From: Liolophura sinensis
Lineage: Eukaryota; Mollusca; Polyplacophora; Chitonida; Chitonidae
Direction of reading: 5' to 3'
Length of the DNA: 64,000 nucleotides
NCBI RefSeq assembly: GCF_032854445.1
Contig: NC_088307.1
Coordinates: forward strand, 16,614,001 to 16,678,000
Shown here piece by piece: positions 10,986 through 21,621 of the stretch; within the stretch, counting starts at the first letter, position 1, and each line of letters opens with the position of its first letter. The notes under the pieces are model-generated. The model did no database searches, was not told where the DNA came from, and saw only the letters and a program-made list of their open reading frames with translations. The position numbers were made by a program, and so were the translations under genes.

Positions 10986-13350
10986 TAAACGTTGTTTTGG
11001 AAATGGATCTGCGATTATCGACTTGGAACGCCCTTTACGGACTACGAATGGTATATGAATGTCGGACATAACGCTTATATTTAACCTGTCCGGTTTGACG
11101 ACCTTCCTTTCTTTCGATGTGGTGTATACACTATCTGCTTCAATATTCGACAAAGCGAACGCCTCGCCTCATTTCGTAAAATAGTCCTTCACAACCAAAA
11201 TGTACAGATTACCCGATGCTGTTCTTGGCAATGGACCTATGACTTCCATGGCGATTCTCTCCATTGGCATCCCGGAATCTGTAATCTGCATAGGAGCTCA
11301 TACGTCGCTTACCGCATCGGTTTCTTTTGGGCGCAGGTTGTACAGGATCAACACCACTTCCTGAAGTCTGAATGCATCCCAGACCAGACGAAATGATGCC
11401 TTACCTTGGTCAGAGTATTTGCACTTCTCAAATGCCTCCTTCAGGGGAATTATGGCACTGTTTAAGAATTTCTGTTCGCCACGCCCTTGGGAGAATGCAC
11501 TGAGTTTTGACATGCCCACCGTTGTCGTCGAACCATTTCCTGCATACCAGATCATCCTTTATGACGAACTGTTCCCAGAATCCCCAGTATGTCTTAATTT
11601 CTGCCCACGGCCGTAGAAACTACATTTCATTCAATTTTCTAGAATAACTGCACAAAGTGCCGATAGGACGAGACGAGCCCCAGGAAACTTATCCCTTCTG
11701 TTGTGTCCGTGGGTGTTGGCCATTCTTTCACAGCGGCTATCTTGTCGGGGTTTAGTTTGGTACCGTCTTCAAACGTACTCGGGGCCGCTGCACAGTCCAA
11801 GAGGCATGCCACAGAACTGGAACAATCATCTGTGAGTTGTGAACGCCGTCTTTAGTTTATCCTTCGGTTCTCTTTCAACCCGCCAGTATATAGACATTAG
11901 ATCCATTGAGGAGAACTATTCGGCACCTGTCAAAGCGTCAAGGCAGCCGTCAACACCAGGTACAGGGCATGCGTCCTTACTGGTGAGGCTGTTCAGGTGC
12001 CGGTAATCCACACAAAAACGTAAGGTACCGTCCCGCTTCCGGACAAGACTGACGCACTAGGGCTGCTAGAAGATACAACATGTTGTCAATCTGCTTGTCG
12101 ATCTCGACCTTGGTGTGCGGTGCCTCTCGTCATGGCTGTTGCTTCCGCAGCCTGCTGTCGCCAGTATTGATGGTATGCCTGACCACATCAGTACGACTTA
12201 AACTGGAGGTACATGATGCAAACAAATCACTGTAGTGTGTTAGCAGAGCACAAGCTGCTTTCATCTGGGCTTCAGAAGTTACCCCCGAATTGAGCAATAA
12301 TTCTTTCCAGTGTTGTGGCGGTGAGCCCGTCGGCAGTGAGTCCACGCTCTCTTGGACTCCAGACAATGGCTCCACTAAGCCCTGTGTCATTCAATCATGA
12401 AATCAAGCCCCAGAAGTGCGCCTCCTGTTATTTCCGCCATAACCGTTTCGTGTCTCACAGCTCGTCCCTCGATTGTAAACGAAAACCCTGCAAACCCCCT
12501 TAGTCACCAAGGTAATGCCATTGGCGTTTTAGCCACCGAGGTCAACTCAGGTTTTCCTGCATCCGGAAATTTGTCGTAACGTTCCTTTGAGATGATAGTC
12601 ATCGCTGCTGCGGTGTCTACAACCAAGTTTGTCTGCGCACTGTTGACGCACACCGGAACAGACAGACCTGTTTGAACTGTCACCAAAACGCAAACCCCCA
12701 GCTTTGACTTTTTGAAGTTTCTCTGGTGTGGTCGCTGATCCAGTTTGTAATCTCTCGCTTTTTGCGGACGTTTTTGCATTTTCGGACAATCCCGTCGCAT
12801 GTGGCCAGTCTCGCGACATTTATAGCATTTAAATGTTCCTCGTCACGGATTTCCTCGTCTACTGTTACATTTCTAACTTTACTCGAGCTTCCATTCCTAC
12901 GATCTCCTGCTTTGTGACGAGTGTTAACTCAACAGCCAGCTGAATGATTTCGTACATTTTCCTTTGTCATGTTCTTTGCAAGCGCAAAAGCATCTTAGGG
13001 TCATTCAAAGCTTTTATAAATTGATCCTTGGCCAGGGTGTCAAGAACCTCGGTGCATTGGGCTATCCAAAGGATACTAACCTTGCCTGCAGCCAGCCGAT
13101 AAGTTCGGAACACACTTCAAAATGAGTCCGGTAATCGACCCATGCCGCCAGACGTCGACGGGTTGACTAACAGGCGCTTTAACATGAAAGGATCCCTAGG
13201 GGAATCATTCGGATCAATCTTTTTCACAGGATCGCCCGCCCGACTTGACGTCGAAGAGAACAGTGCGCCACCTCTGTTTACCGTGAGATTTAAATGTCCC
13301 TCTTTAAATGATGACAACTCTCTTTCTGCTGTGTCGCCCGAAATCCACTG
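10986..13350 (-). pseudogene. Ty3/Gypsy retrotransposon remnant A (gag, protease, pol pieces)
   Basis: Read on the minus strand from right to left. A gag capsid piece lies near 12960-13080 (LAKDQFIKALNDPKMLLRLQ). A CCHC zinc knuckle follows at about 12790-12830 (CYKCRETGHMRRDC). The protease is near 12590-12640, with VVDTAAAMTII where D-T/S-G-A is usual, so its active site is altered. The linker to reverse transcriptase is at 12130-12390 (LLTHYSDLFAS, RTDVVRHTINTGDSR). The RT-RNase H connection is near 11690-11780 in broken frames. An integrase piece lies near 11200-11300. The catalytic RT core and much of the integrase are deleted. It is inactive, and the left two-thirds is shared with remnant B through the segmental duplication. 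Confidence 0.85.
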
Positions 13351-13534
13351 TTTGATTGGGCAATACCCACTATGGTCGACAGCGTTTCGATTGGGTTAAT
13401 CCCTTCCGAGCTTATATGATTCCGAGCATTTTTAATTCTAAGCCTGCGTTCTCTAACATTCTTTCCCGCTAGTCGTCTCCTGTTCCACCGGTGTGGCTTG
13501 CCGTTGTCTATTCCATCGCTGCCGCCATATATAA

Positions 13535-14885
13535 GTAAGCCTGATTCTGACCCTAATGCGCCTAGAGGTGTTGTGTGGCATGCTTTGCAAAAAAGGGTGG
13601 ACATACCCGGTACTGACTTTGTCTTTGGACATCTTGTGTGTTCATTTCCCTACTTATTTCCAGTGACACTTTGTCATTACTAATGCATGACTGACTTATC
13701 CGAGTGTGAATGTGATACACATCCAACACCAATAAAATTTGGTTTAGCGTGAAGTACGCTTTTTACATCTGGTGGGTTTTAATGCGTTTCTGTACATAAT
13801 ATTTCGAGAAATTGAATTAAATGAAATCAAAATTAACCAAGTGAGTAGACAATATCTGTTTGAGTATCAGTTTGGAGAAATGTATTAATTTGTGCCGTTA
13901 AGAGAAAGACAAGGCAGGTAGGGGTATAAACAGGGTAAACGTAATTATGACATGTTACAGGTAAAAAGGTAAACTGACGCAAATCTCCAACATGAAATCA
14001 AACAGATGCGTCATGGTGAGGGTTTTCCGAGAGTTAACTGCTTTTAGAATTAACTTTAAATATATTTTATCTTGTCGGTGTAGTACCGTTCAGTTGCCTC
14101 TTTTAGCGTTGTGCACACAGGAAAATTACTAGTTTCCTTTCTTTTTCTTTTTTTTTTTTTTTTTTTTTTGACTTTTTGAGTCCGCAGGAAGTTTGGAATG
14201 AAAGAATATACAAACTACAGCATAAAGTACTTTTTTGAGTCTGCACCAGCGAATATAAAAACTACAGCACGGAACATCACACCAGAGCAGCGACGGTGTG
14301 ATGGGTGACCAATGTTCACAGCTAGCTAAGTGATATGTTCGGGGATAAGATTCGGGGATAAAGCAAAATAGAAGGAAAAATGCAGCGAACAGTGATGAAA
14401 GGAGCGTTGACACAATGTAGTACCAACCGTCAATACAATATGAATCATAATATCGCCAGCAATAGACAATTAATTGAAATGTGGAAAGGGATGTTAAGCA
14501 CGTAGTGCCCTTAGGCGAAGGCTATGAACATACGATAAATGGATCAAAATATGCTTTATGTTGAAGTATTAATCTATTGAACATCAGATCCGTGACAACC
14601 AGACAGGTTTTTATTGCGATCATGTCAGTGTCTCAGGTGATAAAAACGTTTTATGACTGACCTGAAACACAATCACAATTTATTATTCAGAAAAGGCTGT
14701 TAGCTTCAGAGGCTAGTATACAACTAAATGTCGAACTGGGCTATAACGTTAGCAGAGTTGTAGATACGCCATTCGCTTTTGGTCATAGTCCACATTTACC
14801 ACATCCCCCATACAAAAGGTACGGCACTGTGGCAGCATCACAGCTGGCAAATTATACGGATGAGATTGTAGTTAATAAATGTTCT
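13535..14885. repeat. Second duplicated unit, copy A
   Basis: From 'gtaagcctgattctgaccct' at 13535 to 'aataaatgttct' at 14885 this matches 42313-43493. Copy B lacks about 150 bases (A 14660-14802). A T-run of more than 20 bases at about 14143-14169 is shorter in copy B. No gene is recognised inside. Its right end lies 17 bases from the left end of element 1. Confidence 0.9.
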
Positions 14886-14902
14886 AGTAGTATGCAGAGT
14901 AA

Positions 14903-15112
14903 AGGTTCTGGCACCCCCTACCTTGGGGCCCTCCCCATAACAAATAGAGGCTCCCAACCCCCATTCCCTGAACACCCTCCCCCTAGCAAATAGGGGCTCC
15001 CAGCCCCATCTCGAGGCGTATACACACTATAGGTTCTGGCGCACCCTCCCCTTGCCCCCCTTCCAGAACAAATAGAGCCCCCCCCCCCCTTGGGCGCCTC
15101 CCCAGCCAAGGC
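14903..15112 (+). repeat. Left terminal inverted repeat of element 1
   Basis: Begins AGGTTCTGGC and contains sub-repeats of 'ggttctggc.cacc', 'ttggggccctccccataac' and 'aaatagaggc'. The reverse complement of 27690-27879 carries the same motifs in the same order. The copies are imperfect and contain long C-runs. Confidence 0.75.
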
Positions 15113-15443
15113 ATACACGCTTATTTACAAGTCTAGCCTACATACACACATTGATATGAGGCGACATAGTTGGCATTTAACAGATAAGGCGTATAGCCTA
15201 TATGTAGGCCGGATGTGTTGCACAACAGGGTGATTCAGCTGATTTCCTCCCCAGGATAGGGCTTAAACTACGGGTTTTTATGAAAAATAAATGTGATAGT
15301 CTTTTTCAGCGTGTCTTGTTTGATAAGATCCAGTATTTTTAGGAGGATTGGAGATATTGTGTTTATGCGGAAAAGTCCTTCCAATTTAGCCTATGTTTCG
15401 TGGGTCTGGGATATAGCTCAGTCGGCTGACAGAGGTGGGAAAG

Positions 15444-15561
15444 GCGCTGTATGTAAGGGGTGTATTCATATACTGCGTATATAAGGGGATGTTTGCTAGC
15501 TCAAATCAGGATTTGGTCTCCTGTATATGTAGTATATGAATACATTACCTGCATATAGCGC
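15444..15561. repeat. Large inverted repeat, 31-base arms
   Basis: Arms 15444-15474 and 15531-15561 pair at 25 of 31 positions, with the terminal 'tgtattcatatact' perfect, around a 56-base loop. The loop contains GTATATAAGG, a TATA-like sequence. It could form a cruciform or an RNA hairpin. Confidence 0.7.
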
Positions 15562-15671
15562 CGGGCTCTACGCACTTCTAAGGAATCTCTGCAACTTCGA
15601 CAGTTTCGGAGGCAGAGAGACCTTACCAAGGGGTGTTGTAGATGGCCCAATGGTGGTGGGATGTGTCAGCG

Positions 15672-15745
15672 CCAATTAACCCCCCTAACGGTGGGTCGCT
15701 AGCGCAAAAAATCCGGAGCCCGCCGTTAGGGTGGTGATTAATTGG
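15672..15745. repeat. Inverted repeat around CCCTAACGG
   Basis: 15672-15695 pairs with 15719-15745 through 'ccaattaa/ttaattgg' and 'ccctaacggtggg/cccgccgttaggg', with a small central bulge. The 23-base loop contains GCTAGC and a short A-run. Confidence 0.7.
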
Positions 15746-15933
15746 TAACAGGTTGAGCTATAAACCAGGCCTTTTGCTTTTTTGGACCATGGGTTCGAGC
15801 CCCACACTGGGCAGATTTTTTTTTACCCCCAGGGCTCTCGAGACATAGCATGGGGGTTGCCCTGGTTCCTCCCCAGAACATCATTCGGAAAAAGCGTTTT
15901 TCAGCTCTTGCCGAGCTAGTTTTCGGCCGCGAT

Positions 15934-16666
15934 CTATGAGCTATTTTTCGTGCTTTCATCGATCTCTACGGCGTTGAATGCCTTAGGAGACTTGGCGCGT
16001 ATCTCCTGCTTCAGATCAGAGTAGTTCTTGAGCTCCTGAACGATTTGCTTGAACTCTACGTCTGAAATAACACCATCAGATAATGCCATAGATACCTGCG
16101 CATGGATGCTGTTAAGTTTGACGTCAGCCAACAGCCGTATATCGTTATGTTTCCTGGCCTTTGCGTGAAGCCGGCGGCTAAAGAATTTTCCGGCGACATT
16201 TAAGACACCGCAAGCTAGGGCCGCAGCTTCCATGGCCAAGACAGCAGGGGCTGCAATTATCGTTGTGAGTAGCCCCACGCCAGCAAACCCTAGGCCCAAA
16301 CCGGCCGTGATCGGTCGGGGTCACCTTCACATCTATCAACCAATCGGGGTCGCGAGCTCTGGTAAGAACAAAGCGGTCTTCAAAGCGAATTAATGAGAGT
16401 TTTTGTTCTTCATTCACCTCAGACGGCGACCTGCACTCTTGCTCTGCAGTGGATGAGACATCTTCAAGGGAAGCAAACGTGGCAGGTTCTGCTTGCCCCC
16501 TCCCCCCCCCCCCCCCGTAATCTTTTTGCGGTTGTACTTGCCGGCAAGTAAACTGGAAGGCGTAGATTTTACCTTCCTGGCCTTGAAGTTCGAACTCCGA
16601 CACATCTGCCAAGTCGCTTAAAGACAGGCACGCAGACCTGGGACCGGCTGCGTCCACCATACTCAT
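15934..16666 (-). pseudogene. Unassigned element 1 protein (membrane segment plus helical C-half)
   Basis: The start is placed at 16666 (MSMVDAAG). The first part holds a glycine run encoded by a C-tract at 16501-16515 and the segment FEDRFVLTRARDPDWLIDVKV. A frameshift near 16300 leads into 16299-15934. That part has a hydrophobic stretch GLGFAGVGLLTTIIAAPAVL followed by a charged helical region with KLNSIHAQVSMALSDGVISD and EELKNYSDLKQEIRA-like sequence. I recognise the same domain pattern from other integrated virus-like elements of marine invertebrates, but no function is known to me. It is probably a virion or membrane protein. Broken by at least one frameshift; the C-terminus may also be lost. 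Confidence 0.5.
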
Positions 16667-17272
16667 TGTATTTCTAGGGTAGCACTGAGGTACCCTACAT
16701 TCATATACTTGCCGTCTTTGTCTAAAAGTTCCACGGTCAAGTGCGTTATATAGTCGGCGCGCAAGGTTTTGTACTGTGGGTTGGGAACTGAAACCGTCTT
16801 CCCGCAGATAATCCCTTCACCAGTCACGGCAATGGCTTTAAGTAGTGTGGAACCGCCACCGAAATCTGAGATTATTCTCACGTTTTCTGAGGTGCTCAGT
16901 TCATCTAAATGCACGAAGACTTCTTTGTGTGAGACCAGGTTAGGTACCTTTTCACCCTCCACAGTCCCCCCTATGGGCGTCATCCCGTCGGTGAACCCTA
17001 AGATGGGGAAAGCTCTTGGAGTATTATGAAGGCATTTCTAGGGAGGGTTAGGACTAAGCGGCCCGTGGCTTCATTCAATCCCAGAGAAACCCCATGCGGG
17101 CGGAATATGTCCTTGTCCAGCGTACTCCGGAGGGGATATTCACACAGGCCGGGTAGAATGTTATCTCGCGAAGAGCAGTTTTAAGGCGGCCGTCGAGGTT
17201 GTTAAGGGCATGAGGCAGCGTGTGCTGTGCCCCATTTAGAATGTCAGTCAATGTGATGAACATCTTAGCCAC
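16663..17272 (-). pseudogene. Unassigned element 1 protein, candidate structural protein
   Basis: It starts at 17272 (MAKMFITLTDILNG) and would be about 200 residues. Pieces in order are HALNNLDGRLKTALREITFY, then NEATGRLVLTLPRNAFIIL in a second frame near 17000-17080. A third-frame segment at 16983-16663 follows, with FVHLDELSTSENV and HLTVELLDKDGKYMNVGYLS, ending ATLEIQ. The beta-rich, loop-rich pattern would suit a single jelly-roll minor capsid protein, but this is inference. Frameshifts lie near 17100 and 16990. Its start overlaps the start of the divergent plus-strand neighbour (17241) by 32 bases, and its stop overlaps the next minus-strand start by 4 bases. Confidence 0.5.
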
Positions 17273-18526
17273 GATGAACAGCGAGGATTACAGGTTCAAT
17301 AGAGAGGCCACTTACAAGGCCGAGGCATTTCATAGTATCCAAACCCACGCAGAGCAGCTCACGCGATTTGACATCTACATCGATGAAAAGAGGGCCTTTC
17401 CAGTCCAGTTCACAGATATGTTGGCCAAGTACCGGCTGCCAAAGATAACCGACAATGAAATTGTTCGGGCCTGGAACACCAATCCTATGCAATTCTGGCA
17501 GAACCAAGTGAACTTCGCGGTCTAGTGCGCAACCACGGGCTTTGGCGTCTCTGCAAAAGACCATCTTCTCGCCCCCGACCAACGAATAAGGGCCCTGTAC
17601 ACGTTATATGTGTATTACCAAGTTAGGCGGATCTTGGAAGAGATCCAGGCCCCCCTGCCGCAAGACAGAGCGTGGGCGACATTCAAAAACCCCTACCACG
17701 AGAGGGCCTATGAGAGGATTTGTAGGGAGTTCCACGTAGATACGCACACAGACTGGAGGCGCAGGGGGTGAATCACTGCCTCGGAGTGGCATATTACTAT
17801 GTCACGAGAAAGGGCTACAGCCCCATTGGCGATGGGACCTTCGATCCGAGCAGGATTTCGTTCTCTAGAAAGCCTACAGCGCTCCACGTCGACTACATCG
17901 AGCAGGACGCCGAGGAGGCTTGGGCGTCGTTCATTGTCGACAAATTCACGCAGCCGGGCGTAGAGCGCCTAAACGATTCCATCTGGACATACGTGTGGGC
18001 TGTTTTAGGCGCCCAAGCGCAAACAAGGGCGCGTATTCTAGGCACGGGCACAGCCTTCGACGCGCAAAAACAGTTTGCCGCGAACGTTGAAGACGCCATT
18101 TCCTCTCCGATCCACCTTCCGTCTGCAATCAAACGCTACCAGGACGTGCTACAGTATGCCGGGAGCGTTGTAGACTTTGTGTATGGCATACGCCTATATA
18201 TGGCCTCCAGCGACATGCTGCAGATCGGCCATGTGGCGAACTACAACAACAAAATCGTCGTGGCCACATAGGACCAGAAGCTAGGCGCCAATGAGGGTGT
18301 GAACGCTAAAGTGCCGCCCACTTTGCACAAGCGCGCACCTTCCCACGGGATCGTTGAGCCACAAGAAAGCGCCCCACCACCCACAGCGCGCGTTCAGCAT
18401 ATTGCAGCCGCCGGAGGCAAACAAGAACCCCTATTTCCAAACCAAAGGAATCACGATGCGGAGAGGACAGCCATTGTCGTCGCTGGGGTTGGTATCGGCT
18501 TACTGCTGCTGTGGACTATGCGTTAA
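17241..18526 (+). pseudogene. Unassigned element 1 protein with C-terminal membrane anchor
   Basis: ATG at 17241 gives MSVNVMNILATMNSEDYRF, continuing with FHSIQTHAEQLTRFD and AWNTNPMQFWQNQVNFAV. A TAG at 17523 probably replaces a Trp codon. The frame continues through QVRRILEEIQAPLPQD to about 17765, where a frameshift moves to the frame of 17768. Then come SFSRKPTALHVDYIEQDAEE, QPGVERLNDSIWTYVWAVLG and SSDMLQIGHVANYNNKIVVA. A second in-frame TAG is at 18269. The tail is Pro-rich and ends in a single hydrophobic helix (TAIVVAGVGIGLLLLW) with a short basic end. About 425 residues before damage. I know similar proteins next to capsid genes in related elements, with no assigned role. A virion membrane or vertex protein is plausible. 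Confidence 0.55.
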
Positions 18527-19713
18527 ATACTTGCGAACAGCCACGAGCATTAGGCCACCTACTGCGACGACTAGAGCCCAGACATTATCGGTCAGCCACC
18601 CAGCCGCTTTCCCGAAAAGGTTCAGTAGCCAGACACGATACTGCCAATAATACCCGGAATCGCAGCGGCAGCCTTCCCAGCCAGCTTGCCAAGGGCGCGC
18701 GCCAGGGACTGGAGATGCTTTTTCACCCATTTTTTAAGACCACGCCCGTCGGATGGAGGTGGTGTTGGCTGGATGCCCCCGCCGGACCCGCCAGTCAGCG
18801 CCAACTTTATCGCTAGCCCCAGTTTCCAGATCGCCATCCCAATTGCCGTGAGAATGGAGACCACGGTTATTCCCTGCTCCCGGAAGAGGGTGCGGACGCG
18901 CTCGGCCAGACTGGTATCCTTGTGTAGGATGCGATCGATCGTCTGCTAGATGCGGCGTATTTGCGTGCGCAGGGCTTCGCCCGTTAAAGAGGCTGCTTCG
19001 AACCGGGCCACCCTCTCCTCCTCGAGATTCCTTATCCGGCCTGCGATCCGACGCCGGGAGAATTCATCAAGGGCCTCCTCCAACTTCTGTTTTTGTTTTG
19101 CGATGTCCTTATCGAGACTTGGCGAGGTTATTTGCGTGTTCGCCTTCCGAGGTCTGCAGTGCCTTGTCAAGCATCAGCGGCCTTTTTCGATGGTTGGTTT
19201 AAATCCTTCAGCTCCATGGTATCTGCCTCGGCGGCCACGGCACCGAGTTCTCAACTCGCAGTCTCCAGGGCTGCGACTGCTGCCGGAGGAAATGATGGCT
19301 GGCTTGTCTTTCCCAGTTTTCAAAGCCCAGCTTATTCCGAACAACACCAACCCCTCCTGGGCGAGTGTTGAGAGGGCTAGCGGTTCACCTGTGTTTATGC
19401 TGGTGAGGTTCAGATTGGAGTATTTCTTGAGTCGCAGACGCCCTTCTTCGTCAATCATAAAACCCGGGTAATAGGGATTGGGTTTGGTAAGGTTAGGATA
19501 CCTCCTCGCCATGGCATCGTAATATTCATTAACCGTAAACACTAACAGCCTTCCATCTGGGGATTTGAGGTCCACATCCAAGGTTTGTTGCTCAGGAACC
19601 ACCGCGATCTGGACATCACCACCTGCACGGAGAGTGGTCTGTTCGTCGTCGATGTTGTTGTCCTCTTTGGCGTCGTCGAACGCCTGGTCAACAACGTCAA
19701 TGTCTGCCATAAT
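18500..19713 (-). pseudogene. Unassigned element 1 protein: coiled coil plus C-terminal hydrophobic domain
   Basis: Start at 19713 (MADIDVVDQAF), followed by an acidic region, DVDLKSPDGRLLVFTVNEYY and RRYPNLTKPNPYYPGF. Frameshifts near 19270 and 19170-19110 scramble a Lys/Glu-rich coiled-coil segment (KQKQKLEEALDEFSRRR). A TAG at 18946 interrupts the frame before ERVRTLFREQGITVVSILTA. A Gly/Pro linker follows, then an amphipathic basic helix (KKWVKKHLQSLARALGKLAG) and PGIIGSIV. A last shift near 18630 leads to GWLTDNVWALVVAVGGLML and a basic tail. About 400 residues before damage. The layout suggests a membrane-associated virion protein. The 3' end overlaps the convergent plus-strand gene by 27 bases. 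Confidence 0.55.
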
Positions 19714-19753
19714 CTTCGTATTGAACATTGCAAGGTATGCCTTCAATACAACA

Positions 19754-21033
19754 ATGGATGCATACGGACGCAGGCTAAACCCCTTCAGAACATTCCGTAA
19801 GCCTCTCGGGGTACAAGGTGTACGGCTGTCCTTGGTCGTCACCAACAACCCGTTTACGATCAACCAGAATCAACTACTCTTGATCCGCTTCCCCAACCTC
19901 GGCACAAATGACGTCATTGTGCCCGGTACCGTGCGCTTGGCCTTCTCGATCGCGATCAATTCATCTGACCTGAACGCCACACTGGTCGGGAATCTCGGAC
20001 GGCGCAGTAGTCAAGAAAACCACGATCAGAATCAGCGGGAATGAGGTAATGTCCATCGACGACTCTGATGTGTTTCATTGCTACGGCGACTTATGGCTGA
20101 CCAAAAACGAACGGCAGAATGCGGCCTACCAAGGCATCGGCAGCGAAAACATGCTTAAACTTCGAGTCGGAGCGGAGGACGCAAGTGACGACGATGCTGG
20201 AGAAAATGCCCTCGCTCGCGCCTTTGGCAGCCGGTTCCACATCCCGCTAGACTTTGAGCTTCTAGATAGCCACATGCCATTCTATCAGAGTGCCTTGGCC
20301 GACCGACTGGAGTACGAACTGACGTTCAACGATTACGGCCGGGTCATCCAGGCAACAGACGATGCCGACGCCACTTACACCATCGACAACATCAGCCTAG
20401 AGTTCGATATGGTCACCGAAGAGGAGCTCGCTAGACAGATCCACAACCAGTTTGCCGGGGGCGTCTCCATACCGTATGATTGCGTCCTCCGCCACCAAAA
20501 GTTTGTGAAGGACAAGTCTGATGCTCTCTGGAACATAAACCTGAACACGCCCGCGAGAGCAATGAAGGGCATTCTCATGCTGTTCGAGACTAAAGGAACC
20601 CCGTGGAGGAGGAGGTCGGAATCCTTCTACAACCCGAAGATCACCAAAGTCACAACAGAAGGGGTCCCCAATCAGCTGTACAGCCAAAGCATGCGGGCGT
20701 ACCAGCAATGGGGCGAGGTCCAGAAGTTCTTCGCCAGATCACCCCTTAAGAAGCGGGACCCTGAGGTGGCTATGGTCGTAAAAGACTTAGGCCTGGCAAA
20801 CGTCTCCCTGGAAGAGTTCTTGACGCTTAAGCACGCCTTCTGGCTTGACCTTCGGCCAGCGACGATGACGAGCTGCATGGCAGTGGAGGCGCGTTCTGAA
20901 CGCCAGCGAGGGGGATTACGATACAGGTGACAAAAGAGAGAGAAGATCCCGGCGTGTTGAACGTATATCTCTATGTGATCATGGACGCATCATGATCATC
21001 AAAAATGGTAGATTCGTTAGCGCGCTTTATTGA
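19754..21033 (+). pseudogene. Major capsid protein (double jelly-roll type), element 1
   Basis: ATG at 19754 gives an N-terminus with PLGVQGVRLSLVVTNNPFTI and IRFPNLGTNDVIVPGTVRLA. A frameshift near 20002 moves to the long frame 20049-20930, with ISGNEVMSIDDSDVFHCYGD, IPLDFELLDSHMPFYQSAL, YTIDNISLEFDMV and WNINLNTPARAMKGILMLFE. Further shifts near 20860-20900 and 20990 precede the end RFVSALY. About 425 residues before damage, a usual size for this capsid family. These strings match my knowledge of Polinton/adintovirus-type hexon-like capsid proteins that build an icosahedral shell. It is divergent from, and unlike, the capsid gene of element 2. The last 29 bases overlap the ATPase start, suggesting co-transcription. 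Confidence 0.75.
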
Positions 21034-21621
21034 TGACGCCCACTGCGCGATTATCTGTGAGCAGACGAACTGCGCCAAAACAGTCCTCGTGCTGGACTTG
21101 CTTGAGGGCCCTTTCCGCGGTTTCTTTCATCACATTGTGATCCTGTGCCCCACTCTTAAGCATAACGAGGCGTACCGGCGGCGATGGATACTGTCTGACC
21201 CTGAGGTCTATTGTTTTGACCACGGCGAGCGGCTCAACGATTGTCTGAGAGCTTTTCTACAGATTGTCCGAGAGGGAGCCCACCCCATACATCATCGATG
21301 ATTGCAGCGCGTTGGAGGCGATAAAGAAGAAACAAAAAATGCTGTCATTCATGGCTTTCTCGGGCCGTCATGCAAAGCAAAGCGTCTGGGTCCTCACTCA
21401 GAAATACAACTCCGTCCTCAAAGACTTTCGCAAGCAGACAAGGTGGATGGCTTTATTCCACTGCAAAATATCGGCACTCGTTCAACGAATGCCTGGAGGA
21501 GAACCACATCATCGAGACCGAGAGCGAAAAGGCAGAGGTTCGACAGAAGCTCAAGAACAATCCGCATTCTAAGCTCCTGCTAATGACTGATACGCCCGCC
21601 ACATCTAAGATTATATATTAG
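21005..21621 (+). pseudogene. ATP: Genome-packaging ATPase (FtsK/HerA type), element 1
   Basis: ATG at 21005. A P-loop region reads CEQTNCAKT near 21059; the usual second-to-last glycine of GxxxxGKT is alanine here, and the leading glycine is Glu, so ATP binding is doubtful. After HHIVILCPTLKHNEAY a frameshift near 21280 restores TPYIIDDCSA, a Walker B motif. VWVLTQKYNSVLKDFRKQTR follows, then a second shift near 21470-21490 and an acidic-basic helical end closing at 21621. About 205 residues, normal for packaging ATPases of this virus class, which pump DNA into capsids. It lies directly after the capsid gene and just before a perfect hairpin. Confidence 0.75.

Larger units (their letters stand above)
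4298..12410. repeat. Segmental duplication, copy A
   Basis: The block from 'atgcacattaagc' at 4298 to 'aatcaagccc' at 12410 is near-identical by eye to 27881-35801. Both contain, in the same order, a GPCR gene, SINE-1 and SINE-2 copies, a GPCR relic, a long non-coding stretch and a Gypsy fragment. Copy A has about 750 extra bases at 9639-10392. Copy A lacks about 170 bases present at 33160-33340 and about 390 bases of Gypsy integrase present at 34160-34550. High identity in introns and intergenic DNA indicates a recent event. Confidence 0.95.
15414..15824 (+). promoter_or_regulatory. Possible Pol III-type signals: A box, B box, T-run
   Basis: TAGCTCAGTCGG at 15414-15425 fits a tRNA A box. 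GGGTTCGAGCCCC at 15791-15803 fits a B box with its T-arm. A run of nine T follows at 15816-15824, as in a Pol III terminator. The A-to-B distance of about 370 bases is far too long for a tRNA, so this may be two decayed tRNA-like pieces or a novel small-RNA unit. The motifs are seen; the function is inference. Confidence 0.35.
15120..15930. other. Left non-coding region of element 1
   Basis: There are no supported coding frames. The region holds two long imperfect inverted repeats and RNA-polymerase-III-like promoter boxes, annotated separately. This is where an origin, packaging or regulatory signal of the element would be expected. Confidence 0.5.

Noticed and set aside
14129-14413. Lysine-tailed minus-strand frame and its longer partner at 42832-43383
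   Set aside because: The lysines come from the poly-T run. Frames differ between the duplicated copies and no domain is recognisable.
15410-15500. True tRNA gene
   Set aside because: The A box is good, but no acceptor stem, anticodon arm or nearby B box can be paired within tRNA length.
16501-16516. Poly-C tract as a phase-variation switch
   Set aside because: Several unrelated C-runs occur in and around the elements (15067, 27299, 52450). In a decayed eukaryotic element they are more likely slippage or assembly artefacts.
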